Assembly (NCBI RefSeq): GCF_001613505.1
Contig: NZ_BDCM01000006.1
Location: forward strand, 529,402-593,401
Direction of reading: 5' to 3'
DNA length: 64,000 nucleotides
Origin: Nocardia mikamii NBRC 108933
Lineage (GTDB): Bacteria; Actinomycetota; Actinomycetes; Mycobacteriales; Mycobacteriaceae
Positions 9,917 through 20,764 of the stretch are shown piece after piece (position 1 is the first letter of the stretch; each line of letters starts with the position of its first letter). Both the position numbers and the translations under genes were made by a program. Under the pieces are notes generated by a model. The model did no database searches. It had not been told where the DNA came from and saw only the letters and a program-made list of their open reading frames with translations.

Positions 9917-10495
9917 TCAATGCAGTTGATTCTGAGCGGTTTCCAGACCTACGCGCAGCAGCAACTCCACCGCGTCGGCGGTCTGTTCGACCAGCACCGG
10001 AACCTCTTTGCGTTCGGGCGCGGAGAACGGTTTGAGTACGAAATCGGCCGGATCCTGCCGGCCGGGCGGGCGGCCCACCCCGAACCGGACCCGCAGATAG
10101 TCCTTGGTGGACAGGGCATTCGAGATCGAACGCAGCCCGTTGTGACCGCCTTCGCCGCCGCCGCGTTTGAGCCGGATGCTGCCGAACGGCAGATCGAGTT
10201 CGTCGTGCACGACGATGACCTCGGTGGGCGGGACCGAGAAGAACCGGGCCAGCGCCGCGACCGGGCGGCCGGACAGATTCATATAGCTACGCGGCTTGGC
10301 CAGCAGCACCTTGCGCCCGTCGAGCCGGGCCTCGACCAGGTCGGCGCCCGACTTCTTGTGCACGGTGAACCGGCCGCCGATGCGCTCGGCGAGCACATCG
10401 GCGACCAGGAAACCGGCATTGTGCCTGGTGCGCTCGTATTCGGGCCCGGGATTACCCAGCCCCACCACGAGCGCGGGGGCGGTAGATTCCGTCAT
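9917..10495 (-). CDS. pth: Peptidyl-tRNA hydrolase
   Basis: Pth (192 aa) recycles tRNA by cleaving peptidyl-tRNAs that drop off the ribosome. It shows [18 protein letters not shown], which contains the catalytic His, then [10 protein letters not shown] and [11 protein letters not shown]. The frame is open upstream to 10558 but that would run into rplY. The ATG at 10495 ([14 protein letters not shown]) gives the standard length. It lies 22 bp after rplY, in one operon, as in other Mycobacteriales. Confidence 0.96.
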   Translation of the reverse strand: MTESTAPALVVGLGNPGPEYERTRHNAGFLVADVLAERIGGRFTVHKKSGADLVEARLDGRKVLLAKPRSYMNLSGRPVAALARFFSVPPTEVIVVHDELDLPFGSIRLKRGGGEGGHNGLRSISNALSTKDYLRVRFGVGRPPGRQDPADFVLKPFSAPERKEVPVLVEQTADAVELLLRVGLETAQNQLH

Positions 10496-10517
10496 CGAAA
10501 TCCGTTGAACGACCGAA

Positions 10518-11126
10518 TTATTCGGCGCTCTCGGCCTCGCCCTCGGCCTCGCCTTCACCCTCGCCCTCGACGGCCTCGGCGGCCGGAGCGACGATGATGT
10601 TGACGATCAGCGCCTCCGGGTCACCGGACAGGGCAGCGCCCTTCGGCAGCTCGACCTGACCGGCGGTGATCTGGGTGCCGGCCTCGGCGCCCTCGATCGA
10701 GACCTCGATGGACTCGGGCACGTTCAGCGCGTCGACCTCGATGGACACGGTGGTGGCCTCCTGGGTGACCAGGGTGCCCGGGCCCGCGTCGCCGGCCAGC
10801 GCGACCGGCACGTCGACGACGACCTTCTCGCCACGCTTGACGATCAGCAGGTCGGCGTGCTCGATGTAGCGGCGGATCGGGTGCACGACCACGGACTTGG
10901 TCATCGCCAGCTGCTTCTTGCCGTCGATCTCCAGGTTCAGGACGGCGTTGGTGCCGTGCTCACGCAGGATCGCGGCGAAGGCCTGAGCGTTGACGGCCAG
11001 GTGCTTGGGCGCCTCGCCGTGGCCGTACAGGACGGCGGGAACGTTGCCGTCGCGACGGGTGCGGCGCGCGGCGCCCTTGCCGAATTCGGTGCGGGTCTGA
11101 GCTGCGAGAACGCTGACGTCGGACAT
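10518..11126 (-). CDS. rplY: 50S ribosomal protein L25/general stress protein Ctc
   Basis: A 202-residue two-domain L25 (Ctc type) that binds 5S rRNA. The N-terminal L25 domain includes [12 protein letters not shown] and VPAVLYGHG, followed by the TL5-like domain with [17 protein letters not shown]. The C-terminus is a Glu-rich low-complexity tail. The ATG is preceded by AGGAGAG. The 282 bp upstream (11127-11408) carries no gene that I can support. Confidence 0.95.
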   Translation of the reverse strand: MSDVSVLAAQTRTEFGKGAARRTRRDGNVPAVLYGHGEAPKHLAVNAQAFAAILREHGTNAVLNLEIDGKKQLAMTKSVVVHPIRRYIEHADLLIVKRGEKVVVDVPVALAGDAGPGTLVTQEATTVSIEVDALNVPESIEVSIEGAEAGTQITAGQVELPKGAALSGDPEALIVNIIVAPAAEAVEGEGEGEAEGEAESAE

Positions 11127-11408
11127 GACTGAAATACTCTCCTACGGCTTTCCGGGGCGGACGGTGTGCTGGCCAGGTACTGTCCTGCATTCGGACGGCC
11201 CTGGCGAAAGGGTCTGCTCGTCGGGCGATGACCGCACGACAACGGCCGGAAGCCGAGCCGCGTCGATCACGGTGTGCACTGGGTGCGACACCCTCGCCGA
11301 GACAACCTGAGAACAATAGCATGTAGCGAAAAACGCTTCCGCGCAGCACCCCGATGCGGTAATGCACACGCGACGGGCAAACTCCCGCACGCCCGGCCCC
11401 GGGCCGGT

Positions 11409-12071
11409 TCAGGCGGATTCGGCGCGGAAGTGCGCCGCGTAGCAATCCACATAGCGGCGACCCGAACGCATCGCCAATTCCACCATGAGGTCGTCGGTCG
11501 CGGTGCGGACCGCCGCCCGATCGACCGGCGGGAAGGTGCGAGGCGCACCGAAGACGATGCGAACCTTGCCGAAGCGCAGCAGCCGCCGCCCACGCCGATT
11601 CACCCGGTCGGTGCCGCTCAACGCCACCGGCACGACCGGCGCGCCGGTCTGCATCGCCACCCGGATCACCCCGGTGCGGCCGCGATAGACCCGGCCGTCC
11701 GGCGAACGGGTTCCTTCCGGGTGAATGCCCCACACCCCGCCCGACTCCAGAATCCCGGCCGCCGCGGCGAGCGCATCCGCCGAGGCGGAGCCACCGGAGC
11801 GATCGACGCGCACCTGTCCGGTGGCCGTCATCACCCAGCGATTGATCCGCCCGCGCCACCCGGGCTCGTCGAAATACTGACTCTTGGCCAGGAACGTGAT
11901 CCGCCTCGGCAGCACGAGCGCCAGATAGAGGGAGTCGATAGCGGCCAGATGATTCGCCGCGATGATCACCGGACCGTCGTCCGGAACATGATGCAGCCCT
12001 TCGACTTTCGGTCGCCCCAGGATCCGCAGGACCGGACCGATCAGGACGAACTTCAAAAGCCGGTACCACAT
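11409..12071 (-). CDS. 1-acyl-sn-glycerol-3-phosphate acyltransferase (PlsC family)
   Basis: A 220-residue membrane-associated acyltransferase for phospholipid synthesis. It has the catalytic NHLAAIDS motif (NHx4D form) and the substrate motif PEGTRSPDG, with a hydrophobic N-terminal segment. The chosen ATG lies five bases after GGAGGG; a GTG at 12077 would overlap that site. Two near-identical palindromes sit directly upstream, shared with a divergent TetR gene, so it is probably regulated by that protein. Confidence 0.9.
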   Translation of the reverse strand: MWYRLLKFVLIGPVLRILGRPKVEGLHHVPDDGPVIIAANHLAAIDSLYLALVLPRRITFLAKSQYFDEPGWRGRINRWVMTATGQVRVDRSGGSASADALAAAAGILESGGVWGIHPEGTRSPDGRVYRGRTGVIRVAMQTGAPVVPVALSGTDRVNRRGRRLLRFGKVRIVFGAPRTFPPVDRAAVRTATDDLMVELAMRSGRRYVDCYAAHFRAESA

Positions 12072-12092
12072 ACACACCCTCCGTGGTCGTTC

Positions 12093-12133
12093 GTAGACAC
12101 TGTCTACCGACCAGCCTAGTAGACAATGTCTAC
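12093..12133. promoter_or_regulatory. Twin palindromic operators between plsC and a TetR gene
   Basis: Two perfect 15-bp palindromes, GTAGACACTGTCTAC (12093-12107) and GTAGACAATGTCTAC (12119-12133), differ only at the central base and have centres 26 bp apart. This is the form expected for a TetR-family operator bound by two dimers. The position between divergent plsC and TetR genes suggests control of plsC and possibly of the regulator itself. Confidence 0.75.
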
Positions 12134-12298
12134 GCGGTCACCTTGCCGCTCGTCACACTCCGCTCCGGTGGGGAGCGATCCCCCTGCGAGCGGTGCCGTG
12201 CGGTGGACCAGTCACCCGGTCGACGCACCCACCTGCGAATGGCCGAATCGCCTGCGACCCGCACCACTGCCGAACGGACGCGGCACCCGCACGCGACA

Positions 12299-12862
12299 AT
12301 GTGCGGCATGGGTGTGGACGAACCGGTGCGCGAACGGCTGGTGAGTGCGGGTGTGGGGTTGCTGGAGGAGGTGGGTGCCGCACAACTCGGACTGCGGGCC
12401 ATCGCCCGGGAGGCCGGGGTGTCGCACGGCGCGCCGCGGCGGTACTTCCCGACCCACAACGCACTGCTGGCTGCCGTCGCGGTGCACGGGTTCGCCGATC
12501 TGAGTGGGCGTTTCGCGGCACACGAGAGCGAGATCCCGCGGGTGCGGATCGACCGGATGGCGGGTGAATACATCGACTTCGCGGCACGACGGCCCGAGAT
12601 GTTCACCCTCATGTTCCGTCACGATCTGCTGCAAGGCTCGGGAGAGAACCTGCGCCGCAAGACGATTCCGATCTACCGGGCGTGGGCGGAGCTGGTGGCG
12701 AGCTGCGTGCGCGACCGTGCGGAAGAACGCGCCTTCGGACTGTGGACGAATCTGCACGGCATCGCCACCCTCGTGGCGAACCGGAGTGTGGAACTGATCG
12801 CGCCGGGAGTCGACCTGGACCGGCTCGTCCTGCGCACGGTCGACCGGCACCTGTCCGACTGA
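12299..12862 (+). CDS. TetR family transcriptional regulator
   Basis: A 187-residue regulator with an N-terminal helix-turn-helix (LGLRAIAREAGVSHGAPRRYF) and a divergent ligand-binding domain. Two in-frame ATGs (12299 and 12308) are possible and neither has a clear ribosome-binding site. The frame is open further upstream, but that would cross the palindromes. Its obvious target is the divergent plsC gene via the operators at 12093-12133. The effector is unknown, though a fatty acid or acyl-CoA would fit the context. Confidence 0.88.
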   Translation: MCGMGVDEPVRERLVSAGVGLLEEVGAAQLGLRAIAREAGVSHGAPRRYFPTHNALLAAVAVHGFADLSGRFAAHESEIPRVRIDRMAGEYIDFAARRPEMFTLMFRHDLLQGSGENLRRKTIPIYRAWAELVASCVRDRAEERAFGLWTNLHGIATLVANRSVELIAPGVDLDRLVLRTVDRHLSD

Positions 12863-12997
12863 CCGAGGCCGCAACCCGGTCTGTGCACCCGCCCTGACCG
12901 GCGGTTTCCCTGGACCGCCGCTGTCCCCGGTGCGAGCCGAAGCCCCTCACTCACGTATTCTGATGCTTTGCCCTGTCCCGCGAAGAGGAGCCGATCG

Positions 12998-14617
12998 GTG
13001 AATTCCCCCTCAGCCAGCACGACCACATCCGGGCGGGTGGCGCAGGAGGCGGAACGGCGGCGCACCTTCGCGGTGATCTCGCATCCGGACGCGGGTAAAT
13101 CGACGCTGACCGAGGCCCTGGCCCTGCACGCGAAGATGATTTCCGAGGCCGGCGCCATTCACGGGAAATCCGGCCGGAAATCCACCGTTTCCGACTGGAT
13201 GGAAATGGAGAAGGCGCGCGGTATTTCCGTCAGCTCGACGGCGCTGCAGTTCGAATACGGCGAGTGCGTGATCAATCTGGTCGACACGCCCGGTCACTCC
13301 GATTTCTCCGAGGACACCTACCGGGTGCTGACGGCCGTCGACGCCGCGGTCATGCTCATCGACGCCGCCAAGGGCCTGGAGCCGCAGACGCTCAAACTGT
13401 TCCAGGTGTGCCGCCATCGCGGCATTCCGGTGATCACCGTGATCAACAAGTGGGATCGTCCCGGACGGGCGCCGCTGGAACTGCTCGACGAGATCAGCGA
13501 GCGGATCGGCCTGACCCCCACGCCGCTGTTCCTGCCGGTCGGCATCGCGGGCGATTTCCGTGGGCTGCTGCGCCGCGGTCCCGAGGGCGCCGCCACCGAA
13601 TACATCCACTTCACCCGGACCGCGGGTGGCGCGACCATCGCGCCCGAGGAGTCGTACACGGCCGACCAGGCCGCCGCCCGCGAAGGCGAACCGTGGGAAA
13701 CCGCGGCCGAGGAGAGCGAACTGCTCTCGGCCACCGGCCAGGACCACGATCAGGAACTGTTCCTCGCCGGGCAGACCTCGCCGGTCATCTACGCCTCGGC
13801 GATGCTGAACTTCGGCGTGCGGCAACTGCTCGACACACTGGTGGCGCTGGCCCCGCCGCCCGGCTCTCGCGCGGATGTCGACGGCTCCCCGCGGGAACCG
13901 GCCGACCCGTTCAGCGCGGTCGTGTTCAAGGTGCAGGCAGGTATGGACGCCGCGCATCGCGACCGGCTGGCGTTCATGCGCATCGTCTCCGGGGAATTCG
14001 AGCGGGGCATGGTCGTCACGCACGCGCAGACCGGACGTCCGTTCGCGACCAAATACGCGCTCACCGTCTTCGGCCGCGAGCGCGCCACCGTCGACACCGC
14101 CTATCCGGGCGATGTGGTCGGTCTGGTCAACGCGACCGCACTCGCTCCCGGTCACACGCTGTTCGTGGACAAGAAGGTGGAGTTCCCGCCGATTCCGTCC
14201 TTCGCGCCGGAACATTTCGCCACCCTGCGCGCTCGCAGCGCGGGCAAGTACAAGCAGTTCCGCAAGGCCATCGATCAGCTCGACTCCGAGGGCGTGGTGC
14301 AGGTGCTGCGCAACGACCTGCGCGGCGACGCCTCGCCCGTCCTCGCCGCGGTCGGCCCGATGCAGTTCGAGGTGGTCACTGCCCGGATGCAGGCCGAATT
14401 CAACGTCGAAACCCAGCTGGACTTCCTGCCCTATCAGCTGGCCCGGCGTACCGACGCCGCCTCGTCGCCGGAGCTGGATCGCCAGCGCGGAGTCGAGGTC
14501 TTCACCCGCACCGACGGCGTCATCCTGGCCCTGTTCAGCGACAAGTGGCGGCTGCAGTACATCGAGAAGGAAATGCCGGAACTGACGCTGGAACCGCTCG
14601 TCGCGACCGCGGACTGA
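12998..14617 (+). CDS. prfC: Peptide chain release factor 3
   Basis: RF3 (539 aa) is the GTPase that removes RF1/RF2 from the ribosome after termination. G1 is SHPDAGKSTLTEAL, G3 is VDTPGHSDF, and G4 is VINKWDR. RKSTVSDWMEMEKARGISV is the switch region typical of RF3 rather than EF-G. The GTG start is seven bases after GAGGAG; an upstream in-frame ATG at 12968 has none. Confidence 0.96.
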   Translation: MNSPSASTTTSGRVAQEAERRRTFAVISHPDAGKSTLTEALALHAKMISEAGAIHGKSGRKSTVSDWMEMEKARGISVSSTALQFEYGECVINLVDTPGHSDFSEDTYRVLTAVDAAVMLIDAAKGLEPQTLKLFQVCRHRGIPVITVINKWDRPGRAPLELLDEISERIGLTPTPLFLPVGIAGDFRGLLRRGPEGAATEYIHFTRTAGGATIAPEESYTADQAAAREGEPWETAAEESELLSATGQDHDQELFLAGQTSPVIYASAMLNFGVRQLLDTLVALAPPPGSRADVDGSPREPADPFSAVVFKVQAGMDAAHRDRLAFMRIVSGEFERGMVVTHAQTGRPFATKYALTVFGRERATVDTAYPGDVVGLVNATALAPGHTLFVDKKVEFPPIPSFAPEHFATLRARSAGKYKQFRKAIDQLDSEGVVQVLRNDLRGDASPVLAAVGPMQFEVVTARMQAEFNVETQLDFLPYQLARRTDAASSPELDRQRGVEVFTRTDGVILALFSDKWRLQYIEKEMPELTLEPLVATAD

Positions 14618-14624
14618 CAGGGTT

Positions 14625-14640
14625 CGTCAGCCGACTGACG
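14625..14640. terminator. Hairpin after prfC
   Basis: CGTCAG-CCGA-CTGACG forms a six-base-pair stem with a four-base loop, eight bases after the prfC stop and between two convergent genes. There is no T-run, as is common in actinobacteria. It could serve both directions. Confidence 0.4.
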
Positions 14641-14647
14641 GGGGCTG

Positions 14648-15208
14648 TCAGCCGATCGCCTCGTCCGGTTCTTCCTCGGCCCGCCCGCCCGGAGTGTCCT
14701 CGATATTCGACACCACGGCCGGGATATCGGGCACCGAACCCGGCTCCCCGGTGATCACGCCCCACCGGCTGGCGGTCAGGCGCAGACTCGGGAGGTCCGA
14801 CAGCGAGAGCACCACCTCGTAGGTCCGCTCGTACCCGGTGTGAGCGATGCGCCAATGGCCGTCGTCGCAGCGCACGTACCGGTCGTTGTAGAACGCCGCC
14901 CCGCGCAGCAGCATGTTGTGACCGGGGATGAGTACGGTGTCGGCCAGGTACCAGGTGCCGGTCGCCGCATCGCCGTCGATATCGATCTCGGGATGGTCGC
15001 ACCGATGTTCGGTGATGACATGGGGCCCGAGAGTATTGCGCATGAACGCCAGAAACGCATCACGCGACTCGAACTGCAGGTACTCGCTGTAGGTCGCCGT
15101 CGCCTCCGGGATCATCGTGTCGGCGAAGTCTTCCCACGATTTGGTGTCGAGCGCTCTCAGGTACCGGAACTTCAGCCGGCTGATCGCGGAGACGGCATCG
15201 GAATCCAT
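14648..15208 (-). CDS. NTF2/SnoaL-like domain protein
   Basis: A 186-residue protein with the alpha+beta cone fold pattern of SnoaL-like enzymes: AISRLKFRYLRALDTKSWED at the N-terminus, then HRCDHPEIDIDGDAATGTW and DGHWRIAHTGYERTYEVV. Members include ketosteroid isomerases, cyclases and non-enzymatic binders; nothing here fixes the substrate. The C-terminal 30 residues are acidic and probably disordered. It stands alone, convergent with prfC. Confidence 0.75.
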   Translation of the reverse strand: MDSDAVSAISRLKFRYLRALDTKSWEDFADTMIPEATATYSEYLQFESRDAFLAFMRNTLGPHVITEHRCDHPEIDIDGDAATGTWYLADTVLIPGHNMLLRGAAFYNDRYVRCDDGHWRIAHTGYERTYEVVLSLSDLPSLRLTASRWGVITGEPGSVPDIPAVVSNIEDTPGGRAEEEPDEAIG

Positions 15209-15297
15209 ACCTCAACAATCCCACCGGATCCGGCGAATCTGCGCAGATCGGAAAATAGGTATCGGATCGCTACACACCGTTGACCGGCGGTGGCGGG

Positions 15298-16170
15298 TCA
15301 GGACCCGTTGATGGTGAAACAGGTCTTGCAGAAGTCCTCGCCGAATTCGGTGAGGCGCAAGCTCTTTCGCACGATCTTGGGCACCCGGCCGGCCTGCTTG
15401 AGCGCCGATTCGACGATCGGCTGCACCTCGAGCACCATATAACGGCTCAGCACCACCGGATCGTCGGAGGTGGTCAGCAGACCGAGCCGGTTCAGATTGA
15501 TCAAATACAGCCGCGACCGGTCCGGATACCGCACGCCGGCCTGCTCCGGGACCGAGGTCAGATCTCCCGCGACCAGCTCGGAACCGATCCCCAGCGGCCG
15601 GTTGGTGCGCACGTCGACCGAGGGCTGCGGCCCGTTGATGGCCATGAACCGCAGAATCCGCGCCTCGTCCGAGGACAGCTGATCGAGGATGCGGTCGTAG
15701 GCCGGATGCACTTCCTCGGTGAAGTACACGTCGGCCGAACGCGCGAGCAGATTGTCACCGCGGCGGCGCAGATCGACCAGGGTCGACGAGCGGACCAGCC
15801 CGCCGGCCGACGGCCCGGGCGCCTGGCCGTTGGTGGGGACGTAGCTGACGATCTCGCGCACCGAACCCTCGGTGACGCCGAGGACGCTGCGGGCGACGGA
15901 CTGCAGTGCGGCGCCGGTACGTTCGGCGATCTCGGTGGAGGATTCACCGTCCAGCGCGGCCTGGGCGATCTGCTTGGTGACCTCGAGGCCGGTGCCGACG
16001 GCCCACTGGCCGCCGCGGACCGCGGTCCCGGCAGCCAGGCCGGCAGCCCGGAAGACGCCGCGGATCATGCGGGCTTCGTTGCTGATCTGCCGCTTCTCCA
16101 CGTCCGAGCTGCGTTCCACAGCGCGGGAACCGGGTCGGACCACATCCTGTCCGGTCCTGTCGTCTGTCAC
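15298..16170 (-). CDS. Abi-alpha-like protein, paralogue 1
   Basis: A 290-residue protein that I match to the Abi-alpha/DUF4393 type from memory. The N-terminal third is a small-residue-rich segment (FRAAGLAAGTAVRGG) that could lie against or in the membrane. The C-terminal half has DQLSSDEARILRFM, then GPQPSVDVRTNRPLG, YLINLNRLGLL, and SLRLTEFGEDFCKTCF. A GTG start follows GGAGAATGAC. It is divergent from the DUF445 gene, whose downstream partner is a paralogue of this protein. An abortive-infection role is only suggested by the family name. Confidence 0.7.
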   Translation of the reverse strand: MTDDRTGQDVVRPGSRAVERSSDVEKRQISNEARMIRGVFRAAGLAAGTAVRGGQWAVGTGLEVTKQIAQAALDGESSTEIAERTGAALQSVARSVLGVTEGSVREIVSYVPTNGQAPGPSAGGLVRSSTLVDLRRRGDNLLARSADVYFTEEVHPAYDRILDQLSSDEARILRFMAINGPQPSVDVRTNRPLGIGSELVAGDLTSVPEQAGVRYPDRSRLYLINLNRLGLLTTSDDPVVLSRYMVLEVQPIVESALKQAGRVPKIVRKSLRLTEFGEDFCKTCFTINGS

Positions 16171-16663
16171 GTCATTCTCCGAATATCGCCAGGTGAACGA
16201 GTCCGCTCACATATTCTTACCGCACCCCGAAGGCCACCGGCCATGTTCGGCGGCTCTCGGCCATGAGCGCCGACACCCGCCCAGCGAAAGCGGCATGAAT
16301 GTGGTTCCGGTCATTCTTGCGGCTGCCGCTGTCCGGTGCGACATTCCGATCGCACGATGTGATCGAAGTCTCCGCCATACGCTACCGTGCAGCGGCTTCC
16401 AACCCGAATTGGATAGCGACTTCCGCGGCGGCCTCCGTGGTTGCGCACACTGCTGCCTCCGGCCGCGTCGCTACAGCCGCAGAATCCAATGCGACTTCCG
16501 CGGCGGGCTCCGTGGTTACGCTACGCTGCCGCCTCCGGCCGCGTCGCTACAGCCGCAATTGGACCCGTTTCCGGAATTCACAGTAAGGTTCGCCTGGCCG
16601 ACGGGGTACGTTGTAGTGCCGGTGTGACGGCGGTCACCGGTAAGGGGTCGGCAGGAGGGTGTC
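16171..16663. other. Intergenic region between the Abi-alpha-like and DUF445 genes
   Basis: This 493-bp divergent gap holds a two-copy tandem repeat (16416-16560) and presumably both promoters. No open frame in it has convincing protein character. A strong AGGAGGG ribosome-binding site for the DUF445 gene lies at its right end. Confidence 0.5.
16416..16560. repeat. 75-bp tandem repeat, two copies
   Basis: Unit 1 is 16416-16490 and unit 2 starts at 16491 with the same GCGACTTCCGCGGCGG. Both share a distal block GCCTCCGGCCGCGTCGCTAC followed by AGCCGCA. The copies differ by a few substitutions and a one-base indel. Each unit begins GCGAC and carries GTCGC distally, so each can fold on itself. 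It may be a dispersed genomic repeat or a regulatory duplication. Confidence 0.75.
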
Positions 16664-17986
16664 GTGCTGGATAGTTTGCTGGGTTTCCACCCGACGATTT
16701 TGCTGGAACTGATCACGATCCCCCTCTTCACGGGTGTCATCGGCTATATCACCAACTGGACCGGCATCCTGATGCTGTTCAAGCCGCTACGCTTTCACGG
16801 GTTTCGGGTACCGGGTCTGAAATGGTTGTTCCCCTATCTTCCCAAGCGCATTCAGGTGCTGCCGTTGCTGCAGTACGACGGGCGCATGGGCTGGCAGGGA
16901 ATCGTGCCCTCGCGCGCGGACAAGATGGCCTCGATCGCGGTCGACAAAGGGCTGTCGAAACTCGGTAGCGTCGCCGACTTCTATCGCGAACTCGAGCCCG
17001 ATGAACTGGCCGCGCACCTGACCGATATGGCGCAGTCGCAGATCCGCGACATCGTGGAGGAGATTGCCCGCCGCGAACATCCGCAGCTCTGGTACAACCT
17101 GCCCGCGCAGGTCCGGGAGTTGGTGCACGAGCGGGTCCGGGAACAACTCCCGGAGATCCTCAAGGAACTGACCGACGAACTCGGGTCGAACATCGAACAG
17201 CTGCTCGATGTCAAACAGATGGTGATCCGGTATTTCCAATCGCGCCCGCAGTTGCTCAACACCGTATTTCAGGTGCTGGGCGCCAAGGAGTTGCGGTTCA
17301 TGCAGAACTTCGGCTTCTATTTCGGCGCGCCGATGGGTCTGGTGCTCGTCGCGGTGCTGCATCTGACGCATTGGTCGCCGCTGGTGGTGCTGCCGGTCGG
17401 CGGTGTGATCATCGGCTGGGTGGTCAACTGGATCGGGCTCAATATGATCTTCGAACCGGCCTATCCGAAGTGGTGGTGCCCGTGGCGGCAGGGCTTGCTG
17501 ATCAAGCGGCAACCCGAAATCACGGAGGGCTACGCCGAATTGGTGGCCACCCAGATCATCACGATCGCCAATGTCGGTGACGAACTGCTGAACGGGCCGC
17601 GCTCGGACCGCACCATGCAGGTCCTCGAGGACACCCTGCGCCCGGCTACCGACCGCGCGCTCGGGCCGATGCGCGGGGCGCTGAAGTTCATGATCGGCAG
17701 CCGGGACTACGCGACCCTGCAGACCCGCTTCACCGACGAGGCCAAATCGCTGGCTCCGGCCGCCTTCGCCGATCCGGGGTTCAACGCCCAGCAGAGCCGG
17801 CAGGTCAGCCAGTACATCGCCAAGCAGATGGCGGCGCTGAAGCCGCCGGACTTCGTCGACATGTTGCGCGCGGCGATCAAACAGGACGAGTGGCTTTTGT
17901 TCGTCCATGGCGGTGTGCTGGGGCTCATCGCCGGTTACGCTCATCTTCTGATCTTCGGAACGGAAGTAGCGAACGTATGGCTGTGA
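16664..17986 (+). CDS. DUF445 family membrane protein
   Basis: A 440-residue protein with hydrophobic segments at the N-terminus (ITIPLFTGVIGYITNWTGIL), in the middle (MGLVLVAVLHL and VVLPVGGVIIGWVVNWIGLN) and at the C-terminus (GGVLGLIAGYAHLLIFG), separated by a long helical region. The repeated GYITNW and GWVVNW pattern is typical of DUF445. Function is unknown. GTG start with AGGAGGG. The end overlaps the next gene by 10 bp, so the two are translationally coupled. Confidence 0.85.
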   Translation: MLDSLLGFHPTILLELITIPLFTGVIGYITNWTGILMLFKPLRFHGFRVPGLKWLFPYLPKRIQVLPLLQYDGRMGWQGIVPSRADKMASIAVDKGLSKLGSVADFYRELEPDELAAHLTDMAQSQIRDIVEEIARREHPQLWYNLPAQVRELVHERVREQLPEILKELTDELGSNIEQLLDVKQMVIRYFQSRPQLLNTVFQVLGAKELRFMQNFGFYFGAPMGLVLVAVLHLTHWSPLVVLPVGGVIIGWVVNWIGLNMIFEPAYPKWWCPWRQGLLIKRQPEITEGYAELVATQIITIANVGDELLNGPRSDRTMQVLEDTLRPATDRALGPMRGALKFMIGSRDYATLQTRFTDEAKSLAPAAFADPGFNAQQSRQVSQYIAKQMAALKPPDFVDMLRAAIKQDEWLLFVHGGVLGLIAGYAHLLIFGTEVANVWL

Positions 17987-18918
17987 GCGGATCCGCACCG
18001 GAAAACGGTGACGGCGCCGAGTTTTCGATCCAATACGCCGAGGTGGTCGCCGAATCCGGCGACGCGGCGGCCGGTTCAGGTGTGACCGAAATCGAGACGG
18101 TCCTCCCGGAACCGGACGCCCGCTCCACCGACCTCGTCGCACGCCGGTCGGCCGAATTGATGCTGCCCGAGGATGCCCGCCCGGGCTGGGCCGGTCCCGT
18201 GCGCACCACGACCGGTGTGGTGCGGGTGGCGCTGTCCGCCGTCACCGAGGCCGCGGCCTGGAGCCTGGGCACCGCGGTCGGCGTGACGGCCACGGTCGTG
18301 CGCGGCAGTATGTCCGGGCAACCGCCGCGGCATGTGCTCTCCGAGGCCGGTGACCAGGTTCGCGACTCACTGCGGCGGGCCCTCGGCATCGATGCCACAT
18401 CCGGCGGCGCCCCCGCCCCGACGGCGCCGAGCCTGCGCGATCGCGGCGCAGAACTGCTGCGCCGCTCGGCCGATGTGCACTGCGAGGACAGCGACCATCC
18501 GGCCTTCGCGCGCATTCTCGCCGAACTGGCTCCCGACGAGGCCCGGATCCTGCGCTTCCTCTACCTCGACGGGCCACAGCCGGCGCTCGACATCCGCACC
18601 GGGCGGCCGCTGAGTTCGGGCACCCAGCGCATCGAGGTCGGCATGTCGCTGATCGGCGAGACCGCGGCGCTGCGCTTCGCCGACCGTGCGATCACCTATC
18701 TGACGAATCTGCGGCGCCTCGGACTCATCACCGTCGACGGCGATCAGCTGGACAACCCGGTCCGCTATCAGCTGCTGGAATCACAGCCGGAGGTGCGGCG
18801 GTTGCTCAAGCGCGGATTCGGCACCAAGGTCGCCTACCGCAGCATCGCGCTCACCTCGTTCGGCACGGATTTCACGTGTGCGTGCCTGCCGGTGCCGCCC
18901 CTGGGCCACGCCCTCTGA
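17977..18918 (+). CDS. Abi-alpha-like protein, paralogue 2
   Basis: A 313-residue paralogue of the protein at 15298-16170: LAPDEARILRFLYLDGPQP, DIRTGRPL, YLTNLRRLGLI and SIALTSFGTDFTCAC align with its counterparts. It adds an N-terminal acidic stretch of about 60 residues. The ATG lies inside the end of the DUF445 gene. Both paralogues end in a conserved FxxxFxxxC-like region with two cysteines. Role unknown. Confidence 0.7.
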   Translation: MAVSGSAPENGDGAEFSIQYAEVVAESGDAAAGSGVTEIETVLPEPDARSTDLVARRSAELMLPEDARPGWAGPVRTTTGVVRVALSAVTEAAAWSLGTAVGVTATVVRGSMSGQPPRHVLSEAGDQVRDSLRRALGIDATSGGAPAPTAPSLRDRGAELLRRSADVHCEDSDHPAFARILAELAPDEARILRFLYLDGPQPALDIRTGRPLSSGTQRIEVGMSLIGETAALRFADRAITYLTNLRRLGLITVDGDQLDNPVRYQLLESQPEVRRLLKRGFGTKVAYRSIALTSFGTDFTCACLPVPPLGHAL

Positions 18919-18961
18919 CCGCCGCCCCGAGACTCCGGCAGCCGGCCCCGAGATCCCCCGC

Positions 18962-20764
<1,803 letters not shown>

